A DNA stretch of 16,877 nucleotides from Chitinophagaceae bacterium (GTDB lineage Bacteria > Bacteroidota > Bacteroidia > Chitinophagales > Chitinophagaceae). This document shows, piece after piece, positions 6,561-13,623 of the stretch. Within the stretch, counting starts at the first letter, position 1. Each line of letters starts with the position of its first letter. The notes beneath the pieces were generated by a model. It ran no database searches. It worked only from the letters and a program-made list of their open reading frames with translations, and was not told where the DNA came from. The DNA lies in assembly GCA_008080615.1 (NCBI GenBank), contig VIKJ01000093.1:1-16877 (forward strand). Direction: 5' to 3'. The translations under genes and the position numbers were made by a program.

Positions 6561-7844
6561 ACCCGTATTTACCTCGGCAATTAAAAATACACTACCACAA
6601 ACCAGAATTAAATCATCTATTTCGGCATGGTTCATGGCATCTTTAATCGCTTCATTTACTTCTGCATAGCTATTTCCTTTTAAGCCAAAACTTTTTGCAG
6701 ATTCCATTAAGGTAATTTCATCTAATGCCCTAGGTATGGCAGCTTTGGTAAAATAATAACTTGCATAATTGGGCAATAATTCTAGAACGGCTTGGATATC
6801 TTTATCCTTTACCATACCTATCACTATATGTAAATGCTTGTAATTGCTCAGTTCTAATTGTTCTTTTATTTCCTTAATACCATCTACATTATGCCCCACA
6901 TCTAATATTAACCTTGGTGTTTTGTGCACCAACTCCCATCTTCCATGTAAACCGGTGAGTTTTTTTACTTGCTGTAATGCTGTATGAATGTTAGCGTTGG
7001 AAAGATTCCAGCCCAACGTATTTAATGTAGAACAGGCTTCTAAAACGGTTAATAAATTTTTAGTTTGATAATAACCAGGTAAGTCTAATGTATACGATTC
7101 GTATTGGTTTTTATCTTTTACAACAACCGTTACTTGAAGTTGATTGCCTTCGAAAAGCCAATCACTGATATATCTTTTTTCTTGTGCATAGCTAATGGGC
7201 GACTTAGCAGCTGCAGCTTCAAATACGGGCTTGGTAACATCAATTACTTCACCTATCACTACAGGAATATTCGGCTTGATGATGCCTGCTTTTTCTCCTG
7301 CAATCGCTTCAAGTGTATTGCCCAATAAGTTCATATGATCCCAGCCAATATTCGTAATAATACTAAGCTCGGGATTGATAATATTGGTACTGTCTAATCT
7401 TCCACCCAAACCAACTTCAATTACTGCAATGTCTACTTCCTGTTGAGCAAAATATTCGAAGGCCATGGCCACCGTAATTTCAAAAAAAGAGGGTTCTAAT
7501 TTTTCAATTTGCGGTTGAATTTTTTTGGTGAATTCAATTACAAATTCTTCACTACACATTTGCCCATTTACTTTTATCCGCTCTCTAAAATCGTGTAAAT
7601 GAGGAGAAGTATACAAGCCAGTTTTATAACCTGCATTTTGTAAAATAGCCGCCAACATATGACTGGTAGAACCTTTGCCATTGGTTCCTGCAATATGAAT
7701 AGATTTGAATTTTTGCTGTGGATTACCCAATGCATCACAAAGTGCAATAGTATTGTGAAGGTCTTTTTTATATGCAGCAGCACCAAGCCTGCTAAATAGC
7801 GGAAGCTTATGAAATAAATAGTCTACTGTTTGTTGGTAATTCAT
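6546..7844 (-). CDS. folC: Bifunctional folylpolyglutamate synthase/dihydrofolate synthase
   Basis: Adds L-glutamate to dihydropteroate and to folates, using ATP; cytosolic, in folate biosynthesis and retention. The start is the ATG at 7844, giving 432 residues (MNYQQTVDYL). The frame is open upstream, but that extra stretch overlaps the preceding gene and is unlike the family. The Mur-ligase-type P-loop GTNGKGST is at 53-60, followed by YTSPHLHDFRERI (78-90, folate-binding loop), the VIEVGLGGRLDSTN motif, and a C-terminal ligase domain beginning near GLHGRWELV, with LDVGHN soon after. All are family hallmarks and the length is normal. It follows the TonB-like gene by 22 bases on the same strand, so the two are probably co-transcribed. 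Its 3' end overlaps the convergent Nudix gene by 15 bases. Confidence 0.95.
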   Translation of the reverse strand: MNYQQTVDYLFHKLPLFSRLGAAAYKKDLHNTIALCDALGNPQQKFKSIHIAGTNGKGSTSHMLAAILQNAGYKTGLYTSPHLHDFRERIKVNGQMCSEEFVIEFTKKIQPQIEKLEPSFFEITVAMAFEYFAQQEVDIAVIEVGLGGRLDSTNIINPELSIITNIGWDHMNLLGNTLEAIAGEKAGIIKPNIPVVIGEVIDVTKPVFEAAAAKSPISYAQEKRYISDWLFEGNQLQVTVVVKDKNQYESYTLDLPGYYQTKNLLTVLEACSTLNTLGWNLSNANIHTALQQVKKLTGLHGRWELVHKTPRLILDVGHNVDGIKEIKEQLELSNYKHLHIVIGMVKDKDIQAVLELLPNYASYYFTKAAIPRALDEITLMESAKSFGLKGNSYAEVNEAIKDAMNHAEIDDLILVCGSVFLIAEVNTGLLGH

Positions 7845-7866
7845 GGCAGTACAAAGATGCAATAAA

Positions 7867-8694
7867 TTAACTACGCAATTTAAAATTGAAGATGAGCGTA
7901 CCAGTTTGTTCATCTGTATTACCACTGCTTATTTTAAGTGTTTTGGCTTTCCTTAAAGCAATGCCTCGGATAGTTACGTTAGTAGTAGTAGTACCCTTGG
8001 GGTTAATAGAAGCAGAAAGCACATTCCCCAATTGATCTACTGTAATATCTACAGCCACTTTTGCATTTTCATTAAAATCATCTTCAAAAGAGGGTAGTCT
8101 TGTAATTCTTCTTCCATCTAATCCATTCCGGATAGCCACTCCGCCCATACCTCCATTTCCACTAGAAGCATTCCCTGTATAACTATCAGAATTAGGATTG
8201 CCATTTGGATTGCCCTGATCTCCCTTTCCTCCTGCAATGCCTTGGTTGCGAACGCCATTGTAAGAATCGGCATTATTGCCTCCTGGTCCTTTACTATTAC
8301 TTGCTTTAAATATTGCTTTTGGTGTAGGAGTAGGTATTGGTTTTGTAGTAACAATTGGTTTATTAGTAGGGGCTATTGCTTTTTTATTATTCACAGCAAT
8401 ATCTTCCTCAGATGAGTTTTCAATTGGTTGAATGGGCTCGGTATGTTGATTTTTTATTGGTGCAGATTGAGAAGCAGCTTTTTCAGCGGATGCACCAGGC
8501 GCTTGGGGAGGAATATCGCCATATCCTGTTTCGCTGTTTCCTAAATTTACTTCTATGCCTTCGCCCGTAATTGGTTCAGGAGGAATGGGCTTTTCGTATT
8601 GAACATAAAAGAAAATCAAGAACAGTACTATAGTGATAACACTAGTAATAGTGAGGGCCTTGATGTTTTTTTCTTTTTCAAAAGACAATTCCAT
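7867..8694 (-). CDS. TonB-like energy transducer protein
   Basis: A 275-residue inner-membrane-anchored periplasmic protein. A short cytoplasmic N-terminus precedes one transmembrane helix (about 13-30). Next comes a Pro/acidic segment starting EKPIPPEP (34-41), as in TonB proteins, then a long low-complexity linker. The linker includes a PTPTP run (121-125) and a Gly/Asn/Ser-rich stretch (136-186) in which DSYNG and DSYTG recur. The C-terminal 80 residues (FNENAKVAVDITVDQLGNVLSASI and onward) resemble the TonB C-terminal domain used to couple the proton motive force to outer-membrane receptors. No exbB or exbD gene adjoins it; the upstream neighbour is an acetyltransferase. It may instead be a TolA- or AgmX-like relative. 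The TonB-like topology is clear, the exact partner is not. Confidence 0.75.
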   Translation of the reverse strand: MELSFEKEKNIKALTITSVITIVLFLIFFYVQYEKPIPPEPITGEGIEVNLGNSETGYGDIPPQAPGASAEKAASQSAPIKNQHTEPIQPIENSSEEDIAVNNKKAIAPTNKPIVTTKPIPTPTPKAIFKASNSKGPGGNNADSYNGVRNQGIAGGKGDQGNPNGNPNSDSYTGNASSGNGGMGGVAIRNGLDGRRITRLPSFEDDFNENAKVAVDITVDQLGNVLSASINPKGTTTTNVTIRGIALRKAKTLKISSGNTDEQTGTLIFNFKLRS

Positions 8695-8717
8695 AATATA
8701 CTTCTATCGTAAAAATA

Positions 8718-8732
8718 AGCCAATTGTTGGCT
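8718..8732 (-). terminator. Possible weak terminator after the acetyltransferase gene
   Basis: A perfect 6-bp inverted repeat (AGCCAA and TTGGCT, 3-base loop) lies in the 56-base gap between the acetyltransferase stop and the TonB-like start. On the minus strand it is followed by TATTTTTA, which gives a hairpin plus T-run. The stem is short and only moderately GC-rich, so termination may be partial. The same T-run also resembles a -7 box (TATTTTTA) for the TonB-like gene. Confidence 0.33.
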
Positions 8733-8750
8733 GAATGCTCGAAAAAAACG

Positions 8751-9206
8751 TTAATTTATAAGTGCTTTTTCAAAGCATACACTATTGGCTACACCTTGAT
8801 AAGGTCCATAGTTTTCAATGATGGTGTACTTATTTTTTTTATAGAGTTCAATGGCTTCTAATTGTTTGTTGCCTGTTTCTAAAATGCATTTAGGAAAACC
8901 TAGTTCTTTGGTCCATGCTTCTAGTTCTCTAAGCATCAATGAAGCAATGCCTTTTCCTCTATGTGAGGGCTCTACCCACATTCTTTTAACTTCCATACTG
9001 TTTTCATCATAAGCCCTTATAGCCCCGCAGCCAACTGCTAGGTCTCCATCATAAGCCACAATTGCCTCTTTAATTTTATCCGTTTTATTGAACTGAGAAT
9101 AAAACGCATGTTCATCTCCATCTCTGATTGCAAGATCTTTGTCTAATTCTTTTACCAAATTTTGAAAATGGGTATTGTTGGAATTGGTTCTAATGATAGT
9201 AATCAT
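8751..9206 (-). CDS. GNAT-family N-acetyltransferase
   Basis: A single-domain acetyltransferase of 151 residues that would move an acetyl group from acetyl-CoA to an amine. Motif A is clear: VKRMWVEPSHRGKGIASLML (73-92), with the pyrophosphate-binding RGKGIA at 83-88. Motif B follows in ILETGNKQLEAIELYKKNKYTIIENYGPY (108-136), and the YGPYQG ending is common in small GNATs of this type. The substrate cannot be told: relatives acetylate polyamines, antibiotics, amino acids or protein N-termini. It stands on the minus strand between two loosely spaced genes (gaps of 52 and 56 bases), so it may have its own promoter, though I found no convincing one. Confidence 0.9.
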   Translation of the reverse strand: MITIIRTNSNNTHFQNLVKELDKDLAIRDGDEHAFYSQFNKTDKIKEAIVAYDGDLAVGCGAIRAYDENSMEVKRMWVEPSHRGKGIASLMLRELEAWTKELGFPKCILETGNKQLEAIELYKKNKYTIIENYGPYQGVANSVCFEKALIN

Positions 9207-9257
9207 GATAGGTTGGAGATAGTTGAATTATTGTTTATCTAATTTTTTAAGAATGGG

Positions 9258-9290
9258 TTCATGAATTTTTTATGATTGAACATTCATGAA
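9258..9290. repeat. Inverted repeat at the 3' end of the unknown membrane protein gene
   Basis: TTCATGAAT at 9258-9266 and ATTCATGAA at 9282-9290 form a perfect 9-bp inverted repeat with a 15-base loop. Each arm contains the palindrome TTCATGAA. It straddles the stop codon of the minus-strand gene. It could fold as an mRNA 3' hairpin, but it is AT-rich and has no adjacent T-run on the minus strand; chance is possible. Confidence 0.3.
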
Positions 9291-10056
9291 ATTTAGTGTA
9301 TTCCAGATCTGCTGGTGCTAAAAGCAAAAGCGAGAATTCAATAATTTCATTATTGTTAAATATAATTTTCAATTTCGTGCCATTATCACGGTATCGATTG
9401 TTAGAAAATATTTGTACAATGTCATTTTTATTATAAGGTTTAGGGTTATCTAAATCTCCAAAATAAAAAATCGGGTTGGCTTTAGAAATAATCAATATCT
9501 TATTTTTTGAATATTTATAATGGTTATACAATGTTAGTATAGGAAATCCAATGATAGTGGTTGGGGCCTGTAATATAAATAAACCTAATATTCCACCTAT
9601 AAACATATAAAAGTAAGAAAATAGTTTAAATCTGTTATTGTAAGAAAATGTATAAACAAAGTCCTGTGTTCTGAAATTAAAAATAATCTTGCTAAGACTA
9701 TTATTCGTTTTTTTAAACCCAGTTGTGTCTACATTGTTTTTTTCAAAATATGCTTTTACGTATTCATGAATTGATTCTAGCTGCTCAAAACTTTTAGTGA
9801 AAAGTGTTCCATTATCTTCTAAGTAATAAATCACATATTTTCCATTATAGTATAAAGAAATTTTAAAGTAATCATTGTTTTTGCCTTCAATAGTAATAGA
9901 TGGATTGGTTAGGCTTACTGCAAAATGTTCTCTTTGCTTATTCCAAGGGTATGCCTCTATTAGGGTAATTACTTCCTCATAACTACGCTCTTTAACTTCT
10001 ACGAATTCGCCAGGTTCAAAATTATCGTATTGGATTTTAGAAATTAATGTTTGCAT
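9259..10056 (-). CDS. Unrecognised membrane protein, AT-rich
   Basis: I do not recognise the family. The 265-residue protein has a soluble N-terminal part (1-145) of mixed strands and helices with a WNKQREHFAVSLTNPSI stretch near 38-54. A hydrophobic hairpin follows (about 146-178, two membrane segments split by QAPTT). The C-terminal soluble part (about 184-265) has alternating strands (NKILIISKANPIFYFGDLD, then TKLKIIFNNNEIIEFSLLLL) that suggest a PH-like or bacterial PH-domain-type fold. The gene is visibly richer in A+T, Asn, Lys, Ile and Tyr codons than its neighbours. It starts 55 bases after the TauE-like gene and is probably separate from that operon. It may be a recent arrival or a fast-evolving lineage gene. 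It is well formed, so a real gene is likely. Confidence 0.75.
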   Translation of the reverse strand: MQTLISKIQYDNFEPGEFVEVKERSYEEVITLIEAYPWNKQREHFAVSLTNPSITIEGKNNDYFKISLYYNGKYVIYYLEDNGTLFTKSFEQLESIHEYVKAYFEKNNVDTTGFKKTNNSLSKIIFNFRTQDFVYTFSYNNRFKLFSYFYMFIGGILGLFILQAPTTIIGFPILTLYNHYKYSKNKILIISKANPIFYFGDLDNPKPYNKNDIVQIFSNNRYRDNGTKLKIIFNNNEIIEFSLLLLAPADLEYTKFHECSIIKNS

Positions 10057-10111
10057 TACAATTCAATCTGTAGGCCTAATAAATTGATCAACTTTTATTG
10101 ATTTCAAATTA

Positions 10112-10876
10112 CTAAAAAATTATATCGTACCCAAACCTTAGCAGGGTAGCAGTAACAATAAGTAAGAAAAAAATGCGTATGAATTGATTGCCTTTATAAA
10201 TAGCCAATTTTGCCCCCAATATTCCGCCAATGCCATTGCTTACTGCCATTGGGATAGCAACCGACCAAAGTATGGAGCCCTTGAGCATGAATAAACTAAT
10301 GGATCCTAAATTGGTAGATAGGTTAATCAATTTAGCATGAGTGCCCGCTTTTAAAAAATCGTATCCTAAAATGCCAATAAATGCCATTACTAAAAAACTG
10401 CCTGCGCCAGGCCCAATGAATCCATCATAAAAACCAATCACTAAACTTATCAATATGGAATACAAGAATTGGTGCTTTGGATGTATAACCTTATGGGTAT
10501 GTTGACCAAAACTTTTTTGTGAATAAGTGTACAATGCAACACCAATCAACACTACAAAAATGATGGGCTTCATAAATCGATTGCTTACCTGCGATAATAA
10601 TTCAGATCCTGCAAAAGCAGCAATAAATGCGGTTAATCCCATCAGGGATACCTGTTTCCAATTTACTTGTACTTTTTTAAGATACTGTCTTGCTGCAAAT
10701 GCTGTTCCTGTAAATGCAGGAATTTTTAATGAACCAATTACAGTAGCTACAGGAAACTGTGGTAAAAGTATCAGCCCTGCTGGTGTTTGAATGAGCCCGC
10801 CTCCTCCAACAATGGCATCTACAAAGCCCGCTAAAAATGCAAAACAGCAAAGCAATATAATTACCGTACTATCCAT
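10112..10876 (-). CDS. TauE/SafE-family membrane transporter (YfcA-like)
   Basis: A 254-residue polytopic inner-membrane protein of the sulfite-exporter TauE/SafE family. Members move small anions such as sulfite, sulfoacetate or other organosulfur and carboxylate compounds. The family's internal duplication is visible: the N-terminal half has GFVDAIVGGGGLIQTPAGL (17-35) and the second half the matching GFYDGFIGPGAGSFLVMAF (about 147-165), each at the start of a four-helix repeat. About eight hydrophobic segments cover the length, as usual for the family. Its ATG overlaps the stop of the upstream EamA gene by one base (TAATG), so translation is probably coupled. It is the last gene of the five-gene operon. 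The substrate is not predictable from sequence. Confidence 0.9.
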   Translation of the reverse strand: MDSTVIILLCCFAFLAGFVDAIVGGGGLIQTPAGLILLPQFPVATVIGSLKIPAFTGTAFAARQYLKKVQVNWKQVSLMGLTAFIAAFAGSELLSQVSNRFMKPIIFVVLIGVALYTYSQKSFGQHTHKVIHPKHQFLYSILISLVIGFYDGFIGPGAGSFLVMAFIGILGYDFLKAGTHAKLINLSTNLGSISLFMLKGSILWSVAIPMAVSNGIGGILGAKLAIYKGNQFIRIFFLLIVTATLLRFGYDIIF

Positions 10877-11781
10877 TATTTAGATTTCAAATTAGCAATG
10901 GTTAATCCTGCTATAACAATCAAGCTACTGAAGATATGCGCAGAAGACATTTTTTCTCCCAAAATAAGTACTGCTTCAAAAATGCTGAACACTGGAATAA
11001 GATTGCCAAATAATACAGTTCTACTAGCACCTAATTTTTGAATAGATAAGTTCCAACAAAGGAAAGCTGTAACAGAAGTTCCAGCGCCTAAATAAATAAT
11101 GGATCCTATTAAAGTTGGCGTAAAATGGGTAGGAGTGTCTATTAATAATTCTTTTAAATAAAAGGGGAACAATAAAACGGAACCTATAAAAAAAATCACC
11201 ATTAAAAAATTCATGGCACTAATACCTGCAGGTTTTTTTCTTACCAAAATATTGTAAATGGCAAATGCAAATGCTCCTTCAAGTATCCATAAATCTCCTT
11301 GTGAAAAATGAAATGCAGCCAGTTTACTCCATTCGCCATTTGAAATTAATAAGAGTATACCTGCTATACAAATAAGCATACCGATTAATCGAAATTTAGT
11401 GAGTTGCTCTTTTAAAAAAAGCACAGCCATGATGGTGGCAAAAATGGGAGAGGAAGTAGTGCCTATTAAGGCCATATTAATGGCCGAAGTAGTTCTGCCT
11501 GCTATGTAAACAAATGTGTTGAATAATGCGATACCTGTTAGTGCAACCCAAAACAAGTATTGAATATTAGCACTTACTAGCTTTTTCTCTTGTTGAAATT
11601 TTTTAAATGCAAAAGGAGCGATGATGAGGGTAGCGGTAAACCATCTATAAAATGCCAAGCTCACTGGGCCAATATCATGACTTACTGCCCTTGAAATAAT
11701 AAAATTACCCGACCATAGCAGGGTTGCTGCTATGGCTAAAACAATGCCTTGTATGGTATGGTTATTTCGCAGCGCCTGCAT
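10876..11781 (-). CDS. EamA/DMT-family transporter (drug/metabolite exporter type)
   Basis: A ten-helix inner-membrane transporter with two EamA domains. I start it at the ATG at 11781 (301 residues, MQALRNNHTIQGIVLAIAA), where the first membrane helix follows at once. The frame is open to 11835, but that adds 18 residues inside the radical SAM coding region. The first repeat runs from ATLLWSGNFIISRA to ICIAGILLLIS. The second runs from FAFAIYNILVRKK to IVIAGLTIANLKSK and includes GAGTSVTAFLCWNLSIQKLGASR and IPVFSIFEAVLILGE, both standard EamA elements. Relatives export amino acids, nucleosides, metabolites or drugs. It overlaps the radical SAM gene by 20 bases and the TauE-like gene by one, so it is embedded in the operon and may export a product or intermediate of it; that link is inferred. 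Confidence 0.91.
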   Translation of the reverse strand: MQALRNNHTIQGIVLAIAATLLWSGNFIISRAVSHDIGPVSLAFYRWFTATLIIAPFAFKKFQQEKKLVSANIQYLFWVALTGIALFNTFVYIAGRTTSAINMALIGTTSSPIFATIMAVLFLKEQLTKFRLIGMLICIAGILLLISNGEWSKLAAFHFSQGDLWILEGAFAFAIYNILVRKKPAGISAMNFLMVIFFIGSVLLFPFYLKELLIDTPTHFTPTLIGSIIYLGAGTSVTAFLCWNLSIQKLGASRTVLFGNLIPVFSIFEAVLILGEKMSSAHIFSSLIVIAGLTIANLKSK

Positions 11782-13063
11782 AGCTGCTGTTGTAATCGCC
11801 TTTAATTCTTTCCATCGGAGGGTTGAAATAGCCAAATTTCAAATCGGGGAATTCTTCTCTGATCAATTCCATCATTTGTTTTACCCCTAGCATTTCGCCC
11901 GTTTCATGCATACCAATTTTACCCATATACCAATCAGGGTCAATGTTGAAATTTCTCCATTGGATCATTTTTAACCCTGTTTCTCTAATGAGTATGCGCA
12001 ATGCTTCATACTCGGCTTCACTGTCTGTAATACCTGGGAACACAAAGTAATTGATACTACTCCATCCGCCATGTTGGTTCATTACTTTCAAACTCTCAAT
12101 GATATCTTCAAACTGATAATTATTGGGGCGATAATAAGCTTCGTAAATATGTTTTTGTGCAGAATTGGTACTTACCCGAATACTGTTTAAACCTGCATCG
12201 CATAAAATTTTAACCGCATCTGGTTTAGAGCCATTCGTATTAATATTGATACTACCTCTATCGGTATGTTTTCTAATTTCTAAAATCGCCTCTTTGATGG
12301 TTTCCCACATCAATAATGGTTCCCCCTCGCATCCTTGGCCAAAACTTACAATGGGAAAAGGGGCTTTCATTAAATGTGGTACTGTAAACTCTACAATTTC
12401 TTCTGCAGTAGGTTTAAATGTTAATCGGTCTTGGGTTGATACGATGGTTTCATCTGCTGGTTGAAAAGAAATACAACCAATACAGTTAGCATTACAAGCA
12501 GGAGATGAAGGAATTGGGCATTCCCATCTGCCTAATGCAAAATTTCTTGCTGCAGGGCAATGATAAGTCATGCAGCAATTATCCATTAAGTGTTTCACCA
12601 AACGATTATCAGGGTATGCTTTTAATAATTGTGTAGTACCACTTTCAATATCATCTTCATTGTATCCTACAGCTTCTTGGCGAATATCTTTTTCAATTCT
12701 TACTGCGGGCACATAATTTTTATCATTTTGCCAACCCACTGCTGTATAACAAAACAATGGAAGGGTAGGTGCACCCTGCATGGTTTCATAAGCAGCTAAA
12801 AATAAGCCAGTATGTGCAGGAGGAATAAATGCGGCAACAGCCCATCCTTTTTCGCAAAGGCGCATTTCTCCTGTAAGGGTATCAATGCCTATTCCTCTAC
12901 GCCCAGGTAGTTCATATAAATTTCCGCCTTCGGGCAGTTCTATCCATTGATCTTCTGGTACTTCAAATGCATCCCATCCAGCACGTCCTACTGCATAAAG
13001 GGTTTCGTCTTCATAAATATTTCCTTCGCCATCGGAGTAAAGTAGATAGGGAGATAATGCCAT
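11762..13063 (-). CDS. Uncharacterised radical SAM protein with N-terminal extension and extra cysteines
   Basis: The radical SAM [4Fe-4S] motif is C190-x3-C194-x2-C197 (ACNANCIGC). It is followed by the Gly/Glu SAM-binding motif GQGCEGEPLL (241-250), ININTNGS (271-278), a strand with NSIRVSTNS (292-300) and a C-terminal half rich in barrel strands. This matches a near-complete radical SAM barrel over about residues 185-400. The 433-residue protein has about 160 residues before this with no cysteine cluster; they look like a separate beta-rich domain (PGRRGIGIDTLTGEM, residues 53-67). Just before the core motif lie C163, C164, C169 and C182, which could hold an auxiliary cluster or zinc. The reaction is unknown to me. 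It lies 2 bases after the small membrane protein gene and overlaps the EamA gene. An ATG at 13063 with that spacing supports the start. Confidence 0.9.
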   Translation of the reverse strand: MALSPYLLYSDGEGNIYEDETLYAVGRAGWDAFEVPEDQWIELPEGGNLYELPGRRGIGIDTLTGEMRLCEKGWAVAAFIPPAHTGLFLAAYETMQGAPTLPLFCYTAVGWQNDKNYVPAVRIEKDIRQEAVGYNEDDIESGTTQLLKAYPDNRLVKHLMDNCCMTYHCPAARNFALGRWECPIPSSPACNANCIGCISFQPADETIVSTQDRLTFKPTAEEIVEFTVPHLMKAPFPIVSFGQGCEGEPLLMWETIKEAILEIRKHTDRGSININTNGSKPDAVKILCDAGLNSIRVSTNSAQKHIYEAYYRPNNYQFEDIIESLKVMNQHGGWSSINYFVFPGITDSEAEYEALRILIRETGLKMIQWRNFNIDPDWYMGKIGMHETGEMLGVKQMMELIREEFPDLKFGYFNPPMERIKGDYNSSYAGAAK

Positions 13064-13065
13064 AA

Positions 13066-13623
13066 TTATTGGTTGTTTTTTACCTGCTCTGCAACAAAAG
13101 CATTGAATTCTTTTTCTGTTTGAATGCTTACTTCTGCATCCACCATTTTTTGTATGAGCTGATTATTTTTAAAATCAACAGTTAGTAATCCATCCTTTAA
13201 AATGATATTGCTTACTTCATTCCAAGAATACCTTTTTTTAGGGAAACTATTGATGACTATTTCTTCATCGTCAAAGGCAATTTCTTCAGGAAATTTTACT
13301 TGTTTTTCTAATACCGCGGCTATAAGATAAATGAAAGATATCCAAATGCCATCTTTTTGTAAATACCATCCAATAGCAGCAAACAATAATGCCAATCTAT
13401 AAGAAGGGGCAACATTTCGCTTAGTTTGTAAATAGCAAAATATCCACCAACCTAAAATCAATAATGAAATAAAAAGAGGAAGTAAGTTATAAGTAGGCTT
13501 TGTAATAGTAGTTCCAATAAAGGCTACCACTGAAAGGAATAACATGAGTTGGCTAATGCCATCAATTCTGATGTTGTTCTTTTTCTTTAATACAATAATG
13601 TAGTCGTAGGTTTTTGTTCTCAT
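13066..13623 (-). CDS. Small multi-pass membrane protein with PH-like C-terminal domain
   Basis: No family recognised with certainty. The start is the ATG at 13623 (185 residues), which overlaps the upstream arginase-family stop as ATGA; the longer open frame would read into that gene. The N-terminus is basic (MRTKTYDYIIVLKKK). Hydrophobic segments lie at about 24-40, 46-65, 76-88 and 93-105. A soluble C-terminal domain (about 110-185) has the strand pattern EEIAFDDEEIVINSF, KRYSWNEVSNIILKDGLLTVDF, then a terminal helix. That pattern resembles bacterial PH-like domains that follow membrane helices in YdbT/DUF-type proteins. The role is unknown. Two bases separate it from the radical SAM gene, so it is translated within the operon. 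Confidence 0.8.
   Translation of the reverse strand: MRTKTYDYIIVLKKKNNIRIDGISQLMLFLSVVAFIGTTITKPTYNLLPLFISLLILGWWIFCYLQTKRNVAPSYRLALLFAAIGWYLQKDGIWISFIYLIAAVLEKQVKFPEEIAFDDEEIVINSFPKKRYSWNEVSNIILKDGLLTVDFKNNQLIQKMVDAEVSIQTEKEFNAFVAEQVKNNQ

Noticed and set aside
7845..7925. N-terminal extension of folC
   Set aside because: The extra 27 residues overlap the TonB-like gene and do not resemble folC; the ATG at 7844 matches the family start.
10527..10790. Plus-strand open frame opposite the TauE-like gene
   Set aside because: Shadow frame inside a clear transporter gene.
11782..11835. N-terminal extension of the EamA gene
   Set aside because: It lies inside the radical SAM coding region; the ATG at 11781 is followed at once by the first membrane helix.
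12165..12464. Plus-strand open frame opposite the radical SAM gene
   Set aside because: Shadow frame covering the radical SAM core motif on the other strand.
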